Source: Ailanthus altissimus (taxonomy: Eukaryota > Streptophyta > Magnoliopsida > Sapindales > Simaroubaceae). From it: a stretch of 64,000 bases of DNA. Position 1 is the first letter of the stretch; each line of letters starts with the position of its first letter. Below, one piece after another: positions 23,900 through 37,900 of the stretch. Made by a program: the position numbers and the translations under genes. The DNA is taken from NCBI GenBank assembly GCA_946807835.1, contig OX327702.1, positions 6,882,001-6,946,000 of the forward strand, read 5' to 3'. The notes beneath the pieces are model-generated. The model worked only from the letters and a program-made list of their open reading frames with translations, was not told the DNA's origin and made no database searches.

Positions 23900-24760
23900 A
23901 GATTTAAGAAGTTCCAACAAAATCCCTATATTTAAAGAATCTTGAAAACCCGTAAAGATTTTCCCTTCAACATAATTTTTCTACTTGTTTCTAGATCGAG
24001 AGCAAAATCGTCCTTCAACCATGGTCTCTTTTTTATGTCTGTACTTTGAAATATCATGCCCTATATTTCTGCAACCAATACATTTTAGTGGAAGATTTTC
24101 ATAATGCACCTTAACTTGGAAATCATATTCTTCCCTCTCCACTGTTAGAAACCAAGGCAATTGACTAGAAACATCAAACTCCATAAGAATCCTTGCATAA
24201 AGTATATAAATGACTTATCTAATTGAAGAGGTAAACCAACGCCCTTAACAATACCCATATTATCTTTGGACTATAATACTCTTAACTAAGATCATAAATC
24301 CTAACCTATACCTAATAATTCTTGTGAATTTCAGTGGTGTAAAGATCAAAATCTAACTGCCACTAATAAACAACCCCGCCCCCCCTTAAAACTCATTGTA
24401 TATCTATGGCCTCTTCAAAGTGAAGGACATAAACACCTTTTAGCATTAGAAATAAGTCCCAACCATGCTTAAGGTTCCATAACTTATTAAAGCCTAATTT
24501 TACAGCCTTTACTTTAATTGGTTGTGACATTTTTTACAATACTAAACAACCAATAAGATTAGACTTACTCCAAAGAATGTGTTTTTGATATTCCTCTTTA
24601 TTAATCTTGATAAAAATTTAGTCTCTTTTGAAGCAAGGAAGCGATAATTGCAACAGATAAGTATTGATGTTTGGTGAAGACGATAAAATGGAAGCAAAAG
24701 ATCTTTTTGCCAGGACAGTCGTGGTCTCTACCGCTTCAGTTTGTTTCTCCTTATACTGAG
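23900..24760 (-). pseudogene. LINE ORF1: DUF4283 RNA-binding domain and zinc knuckle (broken)
   Basis: From about 24740 the minus strand encodes RSFASIL, then blocks typical of DUF4283 (LWNLKHGWDL, VWVRIYDLS-EYYSP) interrupted by stops. It continues to PWFLTVEREEYDFQVKV and a zinc knuckle C-x2-C-x4-H with the last Cys changed to Tyr (CIGCRNIGHDISKY) at about 24095-24050. In plant LINEs this protein coats the RNA. Confidence 0.75.
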
Positions 24761-25462
24761 CTAGCAAATTGGCCATCTCCTCAAGCACATCAGTTGTGAC
24801 GTAACCTATGACGAAAGAGAAAGCCAAGCTAAACAAGAAAATTCGCTAATAAAATAAGAAAGAATTATTGAAGAAAGAAAAGAAAAGCCAAGTTAGAAAG
24901 TCTAAAACTTCCTAATTTGGATTGCAAAAGTCCAGAAAGATAGCGTTTCAGAGAGCATCTTCAAACCTCTAACTAACAAAACAAACAAGTAGGTTTAGAG
25001 TTAATCTAATATAAATATGCTCATAATCTCTATTATTTTTCAAGCTTGAGATTCATAAAATTCTCTTATTTTTATTTTTAATAGGATAATTACCTAAATC
25101 TTGTTTATTAATTCTAAATTAAGTACACTACTTTGGACAAACTGGCTAACCAATTTGAACAGATCTGATTACAAAGATGTTAAGTTAAATCAAATTTGAA
25201 ACTGGTGAGCAAATAGAATAATTGCTTTAAATTAGGATGAAAGCAGTTTTGAAACTATTACTTTGACAAATCAATTAATTGGTTTTACTATTCATTATTC
25301 ACGGTGTATTGTTTATGATCACTACTCACTGTTATTGTTTAAAAAAATAAAAATTTGATTTTTAAGTGCAAAATTCTATTTTTCTTAAGGGATTGAAAAA
25401 TCATGGCTTAAAAGCATATCTAAATATATTTCTTGTTTTTAACAAATCAAAAATTTTATGTA

Positions 25463-26819
25463 AATATTGTTCAGTGAAATACAAGTTTAGAGATATAATA
25501 TGAATGAGCATATGGAGATTTGACGGTGATAATCTATATCCCCGCACATTCAGAATATCATGAAAGAAGGACTATACGTATGCGTTGTGATCTCAGTTTG
25601 GATGGTCGGCGCTCTGATTTGTATTTTCGTAGCATATGTGTGGGGTAATATTTACGGACTCATTGAATAATTTCATTTGATGAATCAGACATAAACTTAG
25701 AGAGTCACGCGATATAGAGTGTACTCGTTGTGCATAGAAAAAGTGTACTGGATTAAATTGTTTAATTCAATAATATTCAATACTACCACAGGAATGCATG
25801 TGTTTGTATTTAAGTATTAGATATAATAATTAGTCAATAATTATTATTTACTAATTATATAATGATACATGACGCATTGTGGTTCCTTAATTGAGTTTAC
25901 TCAAGTGTAAGATTATGTGGAACCTGTTAAGGGATAGACTCGGTAATTATTTATGAATGATAAAATAGTAATTTCACACAATAATTATTTAATTATTAAA
26001 TAATTATAAATATCTCATTATATTATTATTATATTATATATTGGATTATAGTTGTCTCCTATTTATTTATTTTATATTATTATTTTATATAATAATATTA
26101 TTTATTTGTAACGTGGCATTGTTTTAATATTATAATATATAATATAATTATTTTATATTTGTGAGATATAAATATATGTGTGAAATGGAAGAGAAAAAAT
26201 TGTGAGAGGGGCTTTTTGCTTCTCTTTTCCTGAATTCGGTGGGTGAGGGAAATGTGAACCGAGAGATGAAGATGAAAAATTGTTTTCATTTTCATTTTCG
26301 GTTGTTGTAGAAATAAGAATGGAAATGTTGATTTTATTTGGTGGCCAACAAATTGGTGAAGAAAGAAAAGAGATTTGATTTTTTGTGAATTAGTTTTAAA
26401 TGTTGAAATTAGTTTATAAATTAATTTTATTATTGGTTATCAGCTAAGAAGTTAGGAATTTATTTTATTGATTAAAAAGTTGATCAAAGAAAAATAAATT
26501 CAAAAAGGTTTAAGGGTTAAGTTCAGTGCTGGATTAGGAGCAGTTGTTCTAGTTTACCAAGTCCACCGAATTGGTGACTAGAACTGTCAACGAGTTGGTC
26601 TTTAGACGGACTCTCAAAATACACGTGTATAACATTACACGTTATGGTGATTTTTCAACCCTTTAAATATATTAATATAATTAATATATTATTTATTATA
26701 TTTATTATATGATTTAATTATTCTGCTGCATTTAATATATATAAGATACGTATTTTGTGCAATAAATACTATTGCACATGCATACACTCACATATATTAA
26801 ATCTTCGACACATCTAACA
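25463..26819 (+). mobile_element. 3' part of a 2.3 kb LTR family
   Basis: Colinear with 33215-34568. It shares TTTGACGGTGATAAT, ATATCCCCGCACAT, GGACTATACGTAT, the AT-rich core, ACACGTGTATAACGTTACACG-like sequence and an end in CTAACA. The 5' kilobase seen at 32287 is absent. Noncoding. Confidence 0.75.
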
Positions 26820-28925
26820 CAATATCTATTACATGGAAATTCAATTTTTATTTAGTAAAAGAATATCACAATTTTATGATTGAGAAAATTTATTATTAAA
26901 AATCTCATGTACTGATTGGTGATAAATTTTTATCTATCATATAAATGGCTCCACTTTAAAAAATAGATGAAATCTATTATAAAATTGGCTTTTAATAAAT
27001 TTTATCTATCACAATATTTTTTTTTTCTATTACATTGGTGTTACTTTCACATCACTCTTCACTAGTTTCTCATTGTTTTTATGTTATTTTCATCAAAAAA
27101 TTTTGATATTTTTCTTCACTTTTTTAAATTATAATCTTTTAATAAAGATGTGACGATTATAAAATGATAATACCGAGAAAGTATTAAAAACATTATGAGA
27201 ATAGTGTGAATAGGACGAGAAAGTGGCAAGAAAGTGATACAAAAGTGGTAAGAAGGTGACACAAAACGGTAGGAAATTGAAGAGAAACACAATACTATGA
27301 TGAAAAGTGACAAGAAATGATAAATAATAAAGAGACGAATATGATGAAAATTAATAGAAATCAACCAGAACATGATTAAAAATTGATGAGAAAGTAACTT
27401 AAAAATGACCCCCAAAAAAAAGGGTCAAAAAGTAGCGAGAATCTCATCACTTGTATTTATTCATAAATTTATTATTTCACATCCCCTAAAATGCCCTTTT
27501 CTTTTCTCCAATCTTTAGGATATATATATATATATCAATTTGATATATACAAAATTCACACATGTAAATGACAAACCTCACATCTCCATACTTTAGCGTG
27601 CAGATTTATGGTCTATTTGGCATAATGGAGTCATGGCTTTAAAAATATAGTTGTTAAAGTGGAAATACTAAGTTTAGGGCATAAATAAGTAGGTGTTTAG
27701 TAATTACATAACAACAAATAGAAGTAGTATTTAACTTCAATTTAGGGAGGGAAATTAAGCCTCGGTGGATCGGGTGCCCTTGTGTTTGAGTTCAAACTCA
27801 TACTGATCTAAAAAGTTTTTGGCTTAACTTAGTCCGATATGAATTCAATTTTTTTTTAATTTTTATTAAAGTTTTATAATTTAAAATTTTTACGCCAATT
27901 ACTTTTTTATTTTTACATACTCTTTTAATTAACGATAAAAACTCTTTATCCTTCTACATAAAAAAGATATTTCAATATTTAAATTAATATTTATTTAAAA
28001 ATATTTGTGTGTATGTGTGAAAGAGTTTATATGTGAACATATAAGGTAATATTCTTTGTTGTATGAATTAATAAATTATGAAGTCTTTTTATAGAGAAAG
28101 AATCTCCGTTTCTACCCAAGTTCAAATAAGTTATTTAATTTGACTAAATTTGAATTAAAGAGACTTCAAGTTTGTTAACGTGTTTTCTAACCAAATAAAA
28201 AGACTTAAATGAGATTCGTTCATTTGTAAAATATCCTTCTTCATAATGAAACAGTAAATAATTAATAAAAATTATAATAAAATTCATATTTCAGTAAGTT
28301 CCTCCTTTCTCATAATTATCATAACCCGTTTGTATGACTGGCTGGCCTAAATCACTTGTCAAAAATGAGTCTGAAATTGAGTCAAGTTAATTGTCTTTAA
28401 ATTGCTAGACCGGATTTGCTATAGACTCTTTCCACTTAAATGTAATCTTTGGTCTCCTAGCGCATGTTAGTCGGGCCTTTTAAAATAGACCCAACATCTA
28501 TAACTACTTTTAAGTATTAATATTAAAACTTAAAGTCTAACTTCAATTTTTTTTGTTAGATCTAATGTTAAAATTTGAGGGCCCGACCAAGCCCGACATT
28601 AATTTGAATCGACTCGAAGTAAAACTTTTGGGTCTCGAACTAAACATTCCAAAAGTTTCTTGAGCCAAGCAGGAACTTAGCAAAAAGCCGACCCATTTCT
28701 AAGCCCACTTAAACTGTTAGTACTCTATTGTACTTCCAAATCGGGGAAGTGATTGAACAGAGGGGAAACTTTGTACCAAACGGCGCTTAAGAACATGGGA
28801 AAACATCTATTCGCTTATTTGTGGTAAATGCTACAAACTAAAACAGTATTATTTTATGTTGATTACAATTTCAAAATTTTGGCAATATGGAGTAAAAGTA
28901 AAACACGCCAATAAATATTATTCAA
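26820..28925. other. Intergenic, no gene seen
   Basis: AT-rich. Around 26860-27020 there are repeated GATAAATTTTTATCTATC-type words suggesting small transposon debris. The part next to 28926 probably contains the 3' UTR of the second receptor-kinase gene. Confidence 0.45.
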
Positions 28926-31900
28926 TTAAACCACAGAAGAAGCAATTCTAATAATCCGCTCAATATCATCAGCAACCTCTTTCATCGATGGTCGATTCAT
29001 CCTCCGCTCACCCAAACACGCAGCTGCTAGTAACCCAAAAGCCTTCATGCTATCTAATTCCACATCGCTAGCTTCCTCTCTAAGCATAGGATCAATAACC
29101 TCCATTAATCTCTCTTGTTTTAGAATCTTCCCAAAATAAACCACCAAGTTCACATCTTGTTCTTCCCTGTTGAAATCAACAGCCTTCTTCGAGGTCAGCA
29201 GCTCCACTAAAACAACACCAAAACTATACACATCACTCTTATCAGTCAACTGAAAGTTAAGGTAATATTCAGGGTCAAGATAACCTAAGGTTCCCTGAGC
29301 ACATGTTGTTATATGAGTCGCATCATTCACGGCCAGCCTAGATAGCCCAAAATCGGAGACTTTGGCATTAAGCTTCTCATCTAACAAAATGTTACTTGAT
29401 TTTATGTCCCGGTGGTAAATTGGCGGCGAAGCCAACACGTGGAGATAGACAATGGCTTCGGCTGTTTGGTGTGCAATGTGAAGACGACGACGCCATTTTA
29501 ATAGCGGCCATTTTCCTGTATGGACCCGGTGAAGGTGATCAAAAAGGTTTCCATTAGGGACATACTCGTATACTAACAATGGTTGCTCTAGCTCGACGCA
29601 ACAGCCTAGGAGTTTTACAAGGCTTCGGTGGTTCACTTGGCAAAGAATGCGGACCTCGTTGATAATTTGATCGAGGCCCTTGGTGTTTCCAGGCTTGGCA
29701 CGCTTAACAGCTGTCATGGTTCCATCATCGAGAATGCCTTTGAAGACTTCACCGAAGCCTCCAGAGCCGAGGAGGTGGTCGTTGGAGAAGTTGTTTGTTG
29801 CTCTTGATATTTCTTTGCTGTTGAAAATTCTGGCCAATCTTCCACTGTTGTTGGCCCTGGAGAAGTCTTTCTGAACCTTCGTTAAACTAGCTTCGGATTC
29901 TTTCTTGCTGTGACGAAAATTCTTGTAGACTTTTACCATAACTAGGATTGCTCCAATTAAGAATGCACCCGCAGCCAAACCTGAAGAAACTTCAGATGGA
30001 AGATAACAAACGTTTCACATTGAAGGGTCCAGTAATAACCCGGAAAAGGAAAAGTTAAAGTAACAAATATGAAAAATCTAGTTAGAAAATTGATCCGATA
30101 TGCTAAGGTACAAATTTTTGGACTTACACATACCGCCAATAACTGAAGTTTTATTGGACTTCTTATGCTCGCAACCTTTTCGATGGGAACACTTTAGGCC
30201 TACACGAAAGAAAGGTACTCATTTCAGCAAACAAAGTCTCAACTTAAATTGGGGAATATTTTGCAAGCTCATGTCTGTTTCAAGTGCAATGTTATTTCAA
30301 GATTTTCCCATTTTTCTGACGAGTGGTTTAAAACATCTGATTTTTTGTCTTTCTCTTCTTTTATCTTGAGTTTACTAGAGCTCGCATGCATATGTAATCA
30401 TTCACTAGCTTGTAAATACAAGTTCGTATCAAATGCATTATTAATGGATGAATATACTTACAAATGGCATCTAATTCATTTAAAAATGTAAAAATATTTA
30501 TGCCTGAAATTTCTACCTAAATATCTATAGATGTTTGTTAGAATTGGTGATTTAAAATTATGTTAAAGTATGATTTTGAGTTAGAAATCAATTAATAGTT
30601 ATCATGAAAATGGATATGCAAGGAATGAGCAAAACGAAAAGTCAAAAGCGATGAGGGATATGAATAAACAAGTGGGACATTCCAAATCTAAACACCCCAG
30701 TGTTGTAAGACATAACGCCTTAGTGATAATTTAAGGAAGCCGAACGCCCTAGCGTTGGTTCAACGTCCCAGTGGTGGTTGATGAATGCCTTAACCCAAAG
30801 TCACATTATCACCCTAACGTTGAGTACAGAAGGCTGCAACGTTGCCTTTTCGTAAAAGACTATTTTTGCTCGAATTACCTTTTTTTAGTGAGATTTTGGC
30901 TCTCATACATATGGACTCTTATCTCAATTAAGTTTAAAATTTTTAAGAATTTTTAAGAATTTTGTAAACACTACATAAACTCTTATAACCTTCTAGATTT
31001 AATCAAGTATAAAAAATATAAATATAAGAAAGAATAGAGAACTAGGTATACACTAAGTACTGAATGCATGAGAGTGTAACCATAAGATCACTTAAGTGTT
31101 GATTGCGCAAAAGAGTGATGATAGATCTTTTGGAGAGAGCTCTGGCTATACATTATATTCCTTTATTAAATCTCTTATTATTAGATCTAGATGATATGAG
31201 AAATACTGAGTGATCTGTAAGATCCGAGTGATATAAGAAATACTTGAATATCTAAATAGTTTTTTGTGAATCATTAATAAAGAAGCTAGATTATTGATCT
31301 ATCATAGATGTAGATGTTTGTTGTTGAACCACATATATCTTGGGTCTTATAGTTTTTTTAATCTTTATTATTGGGTTAATCTTTTATATTCTTGGTTATT
31401 TGTGAGTGAAGTCTTCTGCATGTGCAAAAGTATTTTAGGGTGCTAAAGATTAAGACATAGTCGTATTATAGCATATAAAACCCTAACAATGGAGTTAGTG
31501 CAAAAGGTAATTCCTAAGTAGAATTAGTGCCATGGCTGATTTTCTACAACAAGTTGATATTAGAGCCAAGAGTAGAGGCTTGATGCCTCAACAAACTGGT
31601 ATCAGAGCTATGGTTGAGATCTAGATTGCAGAGCATAAGCGACAAAGTCAAATTGTAGAGTAAAAGTTGTTTAACCATAGTGACTCACAAGTACAAAAAA
31701 GTTCAATAAAGAGAATGATTATCTGAAAGAGAAAAAGGTAATGGTTTTATTGGTGAGTTCAGGGATAGAGGTAGCCCTTGAAAAGACTATCAGTGATGAA
31801 GGAGCCTACGTCATCTAGTTCCAAGTTAGATTGAGGAATCATTTAAATTAAGTAAAAGAATTGACGAAAAAATCAAAGCCTAAAAGTACAGTAGTATTAA

Positions 31901-34900
31901 CTGTAAAAAGAAAGGCTATGAATAAAGAAGAAAAAAAAACAATTAAGATTGAAAGAAAGATCCAAGAAAATACTTAAGGTACTTGGTAAGAGATTGTTTG
32001 AAGAGAAAGACCAAAATAAAAGAAAAAAGAAGGTATGCTGCAATAGTCTTTAAGTTGGACTTGAAAATTGTAGAAATCTTAATAACTTCTGCAAAATCGT
32101 AAGCCTAATGAGTGAATACTTGGTTCTAGAGTATAGTTTTTATATGAATCTTAAAAAATCATTATTTACCAATTATAGATCTATTAAAGGTTGTAAAAGT
32201 ACCAATGATAAGAGATATAACTTTTATAGTCATAAGAGATTGGTAGAATAAGATTGAGACTAATTGTGAAAAAGTAAGGCAGTTACTGTTAGGGTCGGTG
32301 CTTACGTGTCATCTTTGAATATATATATATATATATACTTATATATTCATACAAGTGTACATTCTCATTAAATCACTAATATCCATATAAATGGTACTAT
32401 GCATATAACATTACAGACATTATACGATCTGAAGGAGTTCAGATCAGATCTAAAGGAATTTAGATAATGGCTCATAGTTAGCTACACTGAGAGATATAAA
32501 TGCTAAATGTTAGCATAGTTAAGGGTTAGCTGGTTATAATACTCAGCAGATCCAAGAGTTGGAACCTTGTCTATAATAGGACATATACCTAGGAATATAC
32601 TAGTAACTGTATAGTTGCAAGAGTTATAATCGGATGGCAGAAAATGCTAGTTGCGCAAGTATGTTCTCAAATTATTATCCCTAATCTATTTCTGTCAATG
32701 CGGGTCTGTCGGTGGATACTTTTATATATAGATCAACATATGTCGTACCTATAGGGTATAGATGGTCGTTCCTAACCGACTGTGAACTTGGAGCTCGTAT
32801 TGACATATGGGTATCCAATTAGGACTGGATATAGGATAGACTCACGAGGGCCTCCAATAGACACCCTATGTAAGCCGTCAACAGAAGGTCCTCTTGAGTT
32901 GAGTAGTATACGTAGTCCTTTGACCTGAGTGCCACAGTGGACTTGTAAGGGATCCACCATACTTTTGTTTTACGCATGTCACAAACCTTTCATGGTGTGA
33001 CCACTGGGTGTCGCTGAGTATGGTCCGATGCTTATTGAGTCTGGTGTGTATAGATATGTGATCCGTCAGCTCGCATAGGAATTTTGATATCTAGATGCTT
33101 CGAGACTGTATCTCAAAAAGTCTTGTAGCCATAAGCATTAATCCCGAAAAAGAGTTTCGCTAGGGTAGAACAATATGGCAATGGAGTTTGCCCATATTAT
33201 TAAGTGAGATACGAGTCTAAAGATAAGACATGGATGAGCACTAGGGAATTTGACGGTGATAATTTATATCCCCGCACATCCAGGATATCATAACGGAAGG
33301 ACTATACGTATACATTGTAACCTCAGCTTGTATGGTTCAACGCGTTGATTTGTATAGCTGTGACGTGTGAGTAGGACATTGCTCACGGACTTATAGAATA
33401 GTTCCATTTGATGAATCGGGTGTAGGACCTAGGGAGTCCCGCGATATGGAGTGTACTTGCTGTGCACTGGGACAGCGTGTCGGATTAAAGTGTTTAATCT
33501 AACAATATTCATCAGAACCACGAAAATGCGTACGTGTTTGTATTTAAGTGTTAAATACAACAATTAGTCAATAATTGTGTATTTACTAATTGTATAATGA
33601 CACGTGCGCATTGTGGACCCTCGGTTGAGTTTGCTAGAGTGTGAAATTTAACGGGATTCACTAGGAGTAGACTTGATAACTATTCATGAAGGATAAAATA
33701 ATTATTTCATATTTTGATTATTTAATTGTTAAATAATAAAAATTTTATTTTTTATATTATATAATACATTATTATATTATATTATTTTATTATATAATAT
33801 ATTTTTATATTATATTATATATTATTTTATTATTAAATATTATATATATTAATATTAAATTTTGGGTGTCATATAGTTGGCACCCATTAGTAATTTAATA
33901 TTATTATTATTATGTATATATTATATTATATTAATATTTTTATTATATATCTATATCTATATCTATATTTATATATATATATCTATATCTATATAAAGAG
34001 AAAGTGAGAAAGTGATTTTGTGCGTGCAAGTGACGAGAAATGAAAATGAAAATGCATAAAAAGTGCCGAGAGAAGGAAAAGAAAAAGAAGAAGAGGAAGA
34101 AGAAGAAGGAAATGGCGTCGAGAGAAAAAGAAAAAAAAAATGAAAAATGAAATTGTTTTATTTTCTCTATGTTTCTATTTGAAGTAATGGTAGATTGTTT
34201 TAAAATTTTCATTTCTTATATTTTTGAAGAAAGGATAAAAACACGTACCGACCATTTTTGGGTTTAAGAGTTAAACCCAATGCTGCGTATAAAGCTGTTG
34301 TTCTAGCTCACCAAGCCCACCGTGTTGGTGACTAGAACTACCCGCGATTTGGTCTCTATGAGGACTCCGAAAAAAATACGTGTATAACGTTACACGTTGA
34401 GGTGAGTTCTCTATCCTATAAATATTAATGCGATTAATATATTTTATTTATTATGTTTATTGTAAGTTTCATGCTTCCGTCAGACTTAAATATGTATTTG
34501 ATTTGTATTTAGAGAATAGACATAATTGCACATGCATATACCCACGTGCATTAGATCTTCTACCAACAATTACTATATGTGAGATTTATTTTTAATCTCA
34601 TAAAAATTTAGTAGACTTGGGACTGCTAGATCAAGTAGGAATATTCATTCAAGATAAAAGAAAAAAATACTAAAGGTGTTGAAAAATGATCTATAGGTAA
34701 AAAGCAAAATGAAGCCAACTTGCTTGAGGATAATGCCGTGTATGGCTCAACATAGGTTGTAAGAGGATACAAACTATAGGGCATTATTGAAAATTATCTC
34801 ATCGGTGTGACAAGAGTTAAAAGAGAATGTATAATAATAAGGGTGCTAATGGTAGGGATAAGATCTAGCCATGAAGATATTATGATAGTGTTAAGTGATG

Positions 34901-37900
34901 CTGGAGATCATAATATAAAGGCAACCCAAAGAGATATACATTTACATTTTTGGAGACCAAAGTTAAGAGCCTTAGTTAAGTCTGAGTATAAGATTTAACT
35001 AGAGTTAACGTAAGAGTAATTGAGTATTGGTTGGGGAAAGGATAATCTTAGATAGCTTCTTAAGAGAGATTTTGAATCAAATAGGAGTTTGTTGAAATTG
35101 GTGATTCAAAATTATGTTGAAGCATAATTGTGAGTTGAAAACCAATGAGGAGTTATCACAAAGTCAAGTATGCGATGGACAAACGAGGAAGGAGCAAAAT
35201 AGAGAGTTGAAAGCGAGGAGGTCATAATTAAATAAGTAGAACGTTCCAAGTCTGAACGCTAAAATGTTAAAAGACATAATGCCCTAGTGATAATTCTAAA
35301 AAGCCGAATGCCCTAACATTGGTTGTGCCTCACCATTGGTTCAACGCCCCATTAATGATTGATAAATGCCTCGACGTTGGCCCGAAGTCACAATATTGCC
35401 ACAACATTGAGTACAGAATGCTACAATGTTTCTTGTTTAGGAAAGTCAAGTTTTAGCTCAAATTGACTTCTTTGAATAAGATTTAGACTATCATACATAT
35501 AGACTCTTATTCCAACTAATTTATGATTTCTATAGAATTTTTAAACATCATATAAACCCTTGTAACCTCTTAAATTTAATCAACATAAAATATGAAAATA
35601 TAAGAGAGAATAAAGAGTTAGGTAAGCACTAAGTGCTGAGTGCACAAGAGTGTAACCATAAAATCACTTGAGTGCTAAGTACATAAGAGATTGATGAAGA
35701 TCTTTTAAGAGAAAGCTTTGGTTAATCATTGTATTCCTTGATTAAATTTTTTATTCTTAGATCTAGGTGATCTGAGAAGTACTAAGTGATTTGTAAAATT
35801 TGAGTGATCTAAGAAATACTTGGTGATCTAAAGAATTTTTTGTGAACCATTAATAAACGAAGCTAGATCATTGATCTACTATGAATGTAGGCATTTGTTG
35901 CCGAATTACGTATATCTTATATCTTGTGATTTATTTTATGTATTTTTATTATTATATTAATCTTTTATATTCTTAATTATTTGTGAGTAAAGTCTTCTAC
36001 ATGCACAAAGATTTTTTAAAATGTTAAATATCAAGTTATAGTGGTATTATGACACATAAAATTTTTAGTAATAGAGTGAGTGCAAAGATTAATTTTTAAG
36101 TGAAATTAGTGTCGAGGCTAATTGGTATCAAAATCGAGAATAAAAGCTTGATACATCAATTTTGTTAAATTAAGATCTTCTCTTAATTTAATCTTATCCA
36201 ACTTATAAAAATCTACTTTAACATGTGTTTTGTATTCATTATATATGATAAAATTTTATTTATTATATACTATTGTTCAATTATTATATAACTTAAAAGT
36301 AAGGTTAACTAATTACATAAATTTACTCATATACATGATGTGATAATATAATTGAAAGGATAAATATAAAATAATAAATTAAGCAAATAATAAGATGATA
36401 ACTAAATCAATCCTACTATTACAAATCAGGTAATATGAGTTAGTTTCTATGAATTAATTTTTCCTTGTAGCATTACTGAAGTTCAAATTATAAAATTAAT
36501 TAATTTGTTATGGTATTGGTTACAGTTATTATCATATTATCTGTTTAATTAATTTATTTATTTTTTCAACTACATTATGTTGCATTATATAATATGAATG
36601 AGTTTTTACAACTCAGTTTATATATATAATATTACTCAAAATATAATTCAAATCTATATCTTAAAATGTACAATATCTACACTAAAAAAAAATTCTATCA
36701 GTATAAGCAATATATATAACAAAATCTGTAGATTTATACTGCATAATTGACAGAATTGAATGAATGTATTAAGTTACTGTTTGCATATTGAAAATAGAAA
36801 ATGTGGTGATAAGGAGAGGAATGCCTCTTAAGTTCATTTCAATCAGACACGCATCTTCGAGAACAGCGCCACATCTTTAATCACATGGCTACCTTTCATC
36901 TAGTACTTCTAGATTATTCAAGTACCATAACAGAGAGATTTGGAATTGGGATCTATGAATAATTCACTTCACACACTTTGCGTAATCCAGGATTTAGGAT
37001 AAAAGATTTTCATAATCTTTTGTATCCCTCTGGAGGAAAAGATTTTTCGTTTTTATTTTTTTGCTGTTTCTAAGACTCTAAGTGGAACACCCCACCCCCA
37101 CCCCACCACCCCCACCCCCACCCCCCCCCCCCCCCCCTCCAAAAAAAAAAAAAACACTCTCTGAACACTTTCAAGCATATGAAAATTTTCATTTCATGAA
37201 ATGATACATTTCACTTTTCATGATAGTATATAAACGAGTAACGTGGGCATTTAAGAAGTTAAAACGAAAGATAAGAGATGGTTTGACTCACCATGGCAAA
37301 TTCCATTGATGGGATCCCATTCAAACCCAGATTTGCACAAGCACCTTTTTTGTCCAATATTTGCCGGATCCGGTAAACACATCGAATTCAAAAATTCTTG
37401 GCAATCCACGGGCAACTTGCATTCTGGTTCTTGCGGCAATGCCCACATTATCTCCATAGCAGGCTCGGGCCACTTGCTCACTGGCAAGCTCATATCTAAA
37501 TTCACAAAACTTACGTATGCTGAACATCTTTCCGCTCGAACTTTGACCGTATATTCATTAATAGACCCTCCAGTCCTTAACCAACAGCATATTGGCAAAT
37601 CGCCACAGGCTGCTTTAGCTACTGGATTTACCTTCATGTAGTCATGACAGATACTTGCTGATGAACAATTCAATGATGTTGTTAACAAATCATTGGTGCA
37701 GTTCATTTTCACAATAGTGTTACTACTACTGATGTTAAAAGGATGATTGTTGTTCAGTTGTATGCCTTGGCTTTGAAAATCAGCTGCAATGCACTTGTTC
37801 GTTGCGAAGCCGGGAGGACGAATGATTAGCGAATGGATCAGTGGGTTGATTGATTTGATCATATATGAAGAACCATTGAGAGCGTCAAACCATAATGTGC

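Larger units (their letters stand above)
17950..24840 (-). mobile_element. LINE retrotransposon (L1-type), decayed, interrupted by other DNA
   Basis: On the minus strand the order is ORF1 (DUF4283 and zinc knuckle, about 24760-23900), endonuclease (about 23200-22800, then resuming at about 21650), reverse transcriptase (about 21000-19450), zinc-binding region (near 19000) and RNase H-like tail (about 18450-17990). This is a full-length plant LINE in the correct order, with stops and frameshifts throughout. About 1.1 kb inside the endonuclease (roughly 21720-22800) is foreign to the LINE. No target duplication could be fixed. Confidence 0.85.
30536..36120 (+). mobile_element. Non-autonomous LTR element in intron 1 of the second WAKL gene
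   Basis: Two diverged copies of a roughly 1.0 kb LTR (30536-31551 and 35090-36120; starts TGTTAGAATTGG and TGTTGAAATTGG) enclose about 3.5 kb. After the left LTR come TTGATATTAGAGCC and, 30 bases on, TGGTATCAGAGC, both like the initiator-Met tRNA primer site, so the element reads on the plus strand, antisense to the host gene. The interior has no recognisable pol. It holds gag-like debris (31620-32280), a nested solo LTR (32287-34568) and about 0.5 kb of tail. PBS-like sequence also follows the right copy, so it may be the start of a second truncated element. Target duplication is not clear. Confidence 0.7.

Noticed and set aside
27116..27415. 99-codon minus-strand frame
   Set aside because: Low-complexity F/I/L/S-rich translation of AT-rich DNA with no homologous pattern.
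29680..30369. Open frames on both strands around exons 2-3 of the second WAKL gene
   Set aside because: They overlap the real exons or intron and have no domain.
33943..34212. 89-codon minus-strand frame
   Set aside because: It is made of the microsatellite and purine-rich tract of the solo LTR.
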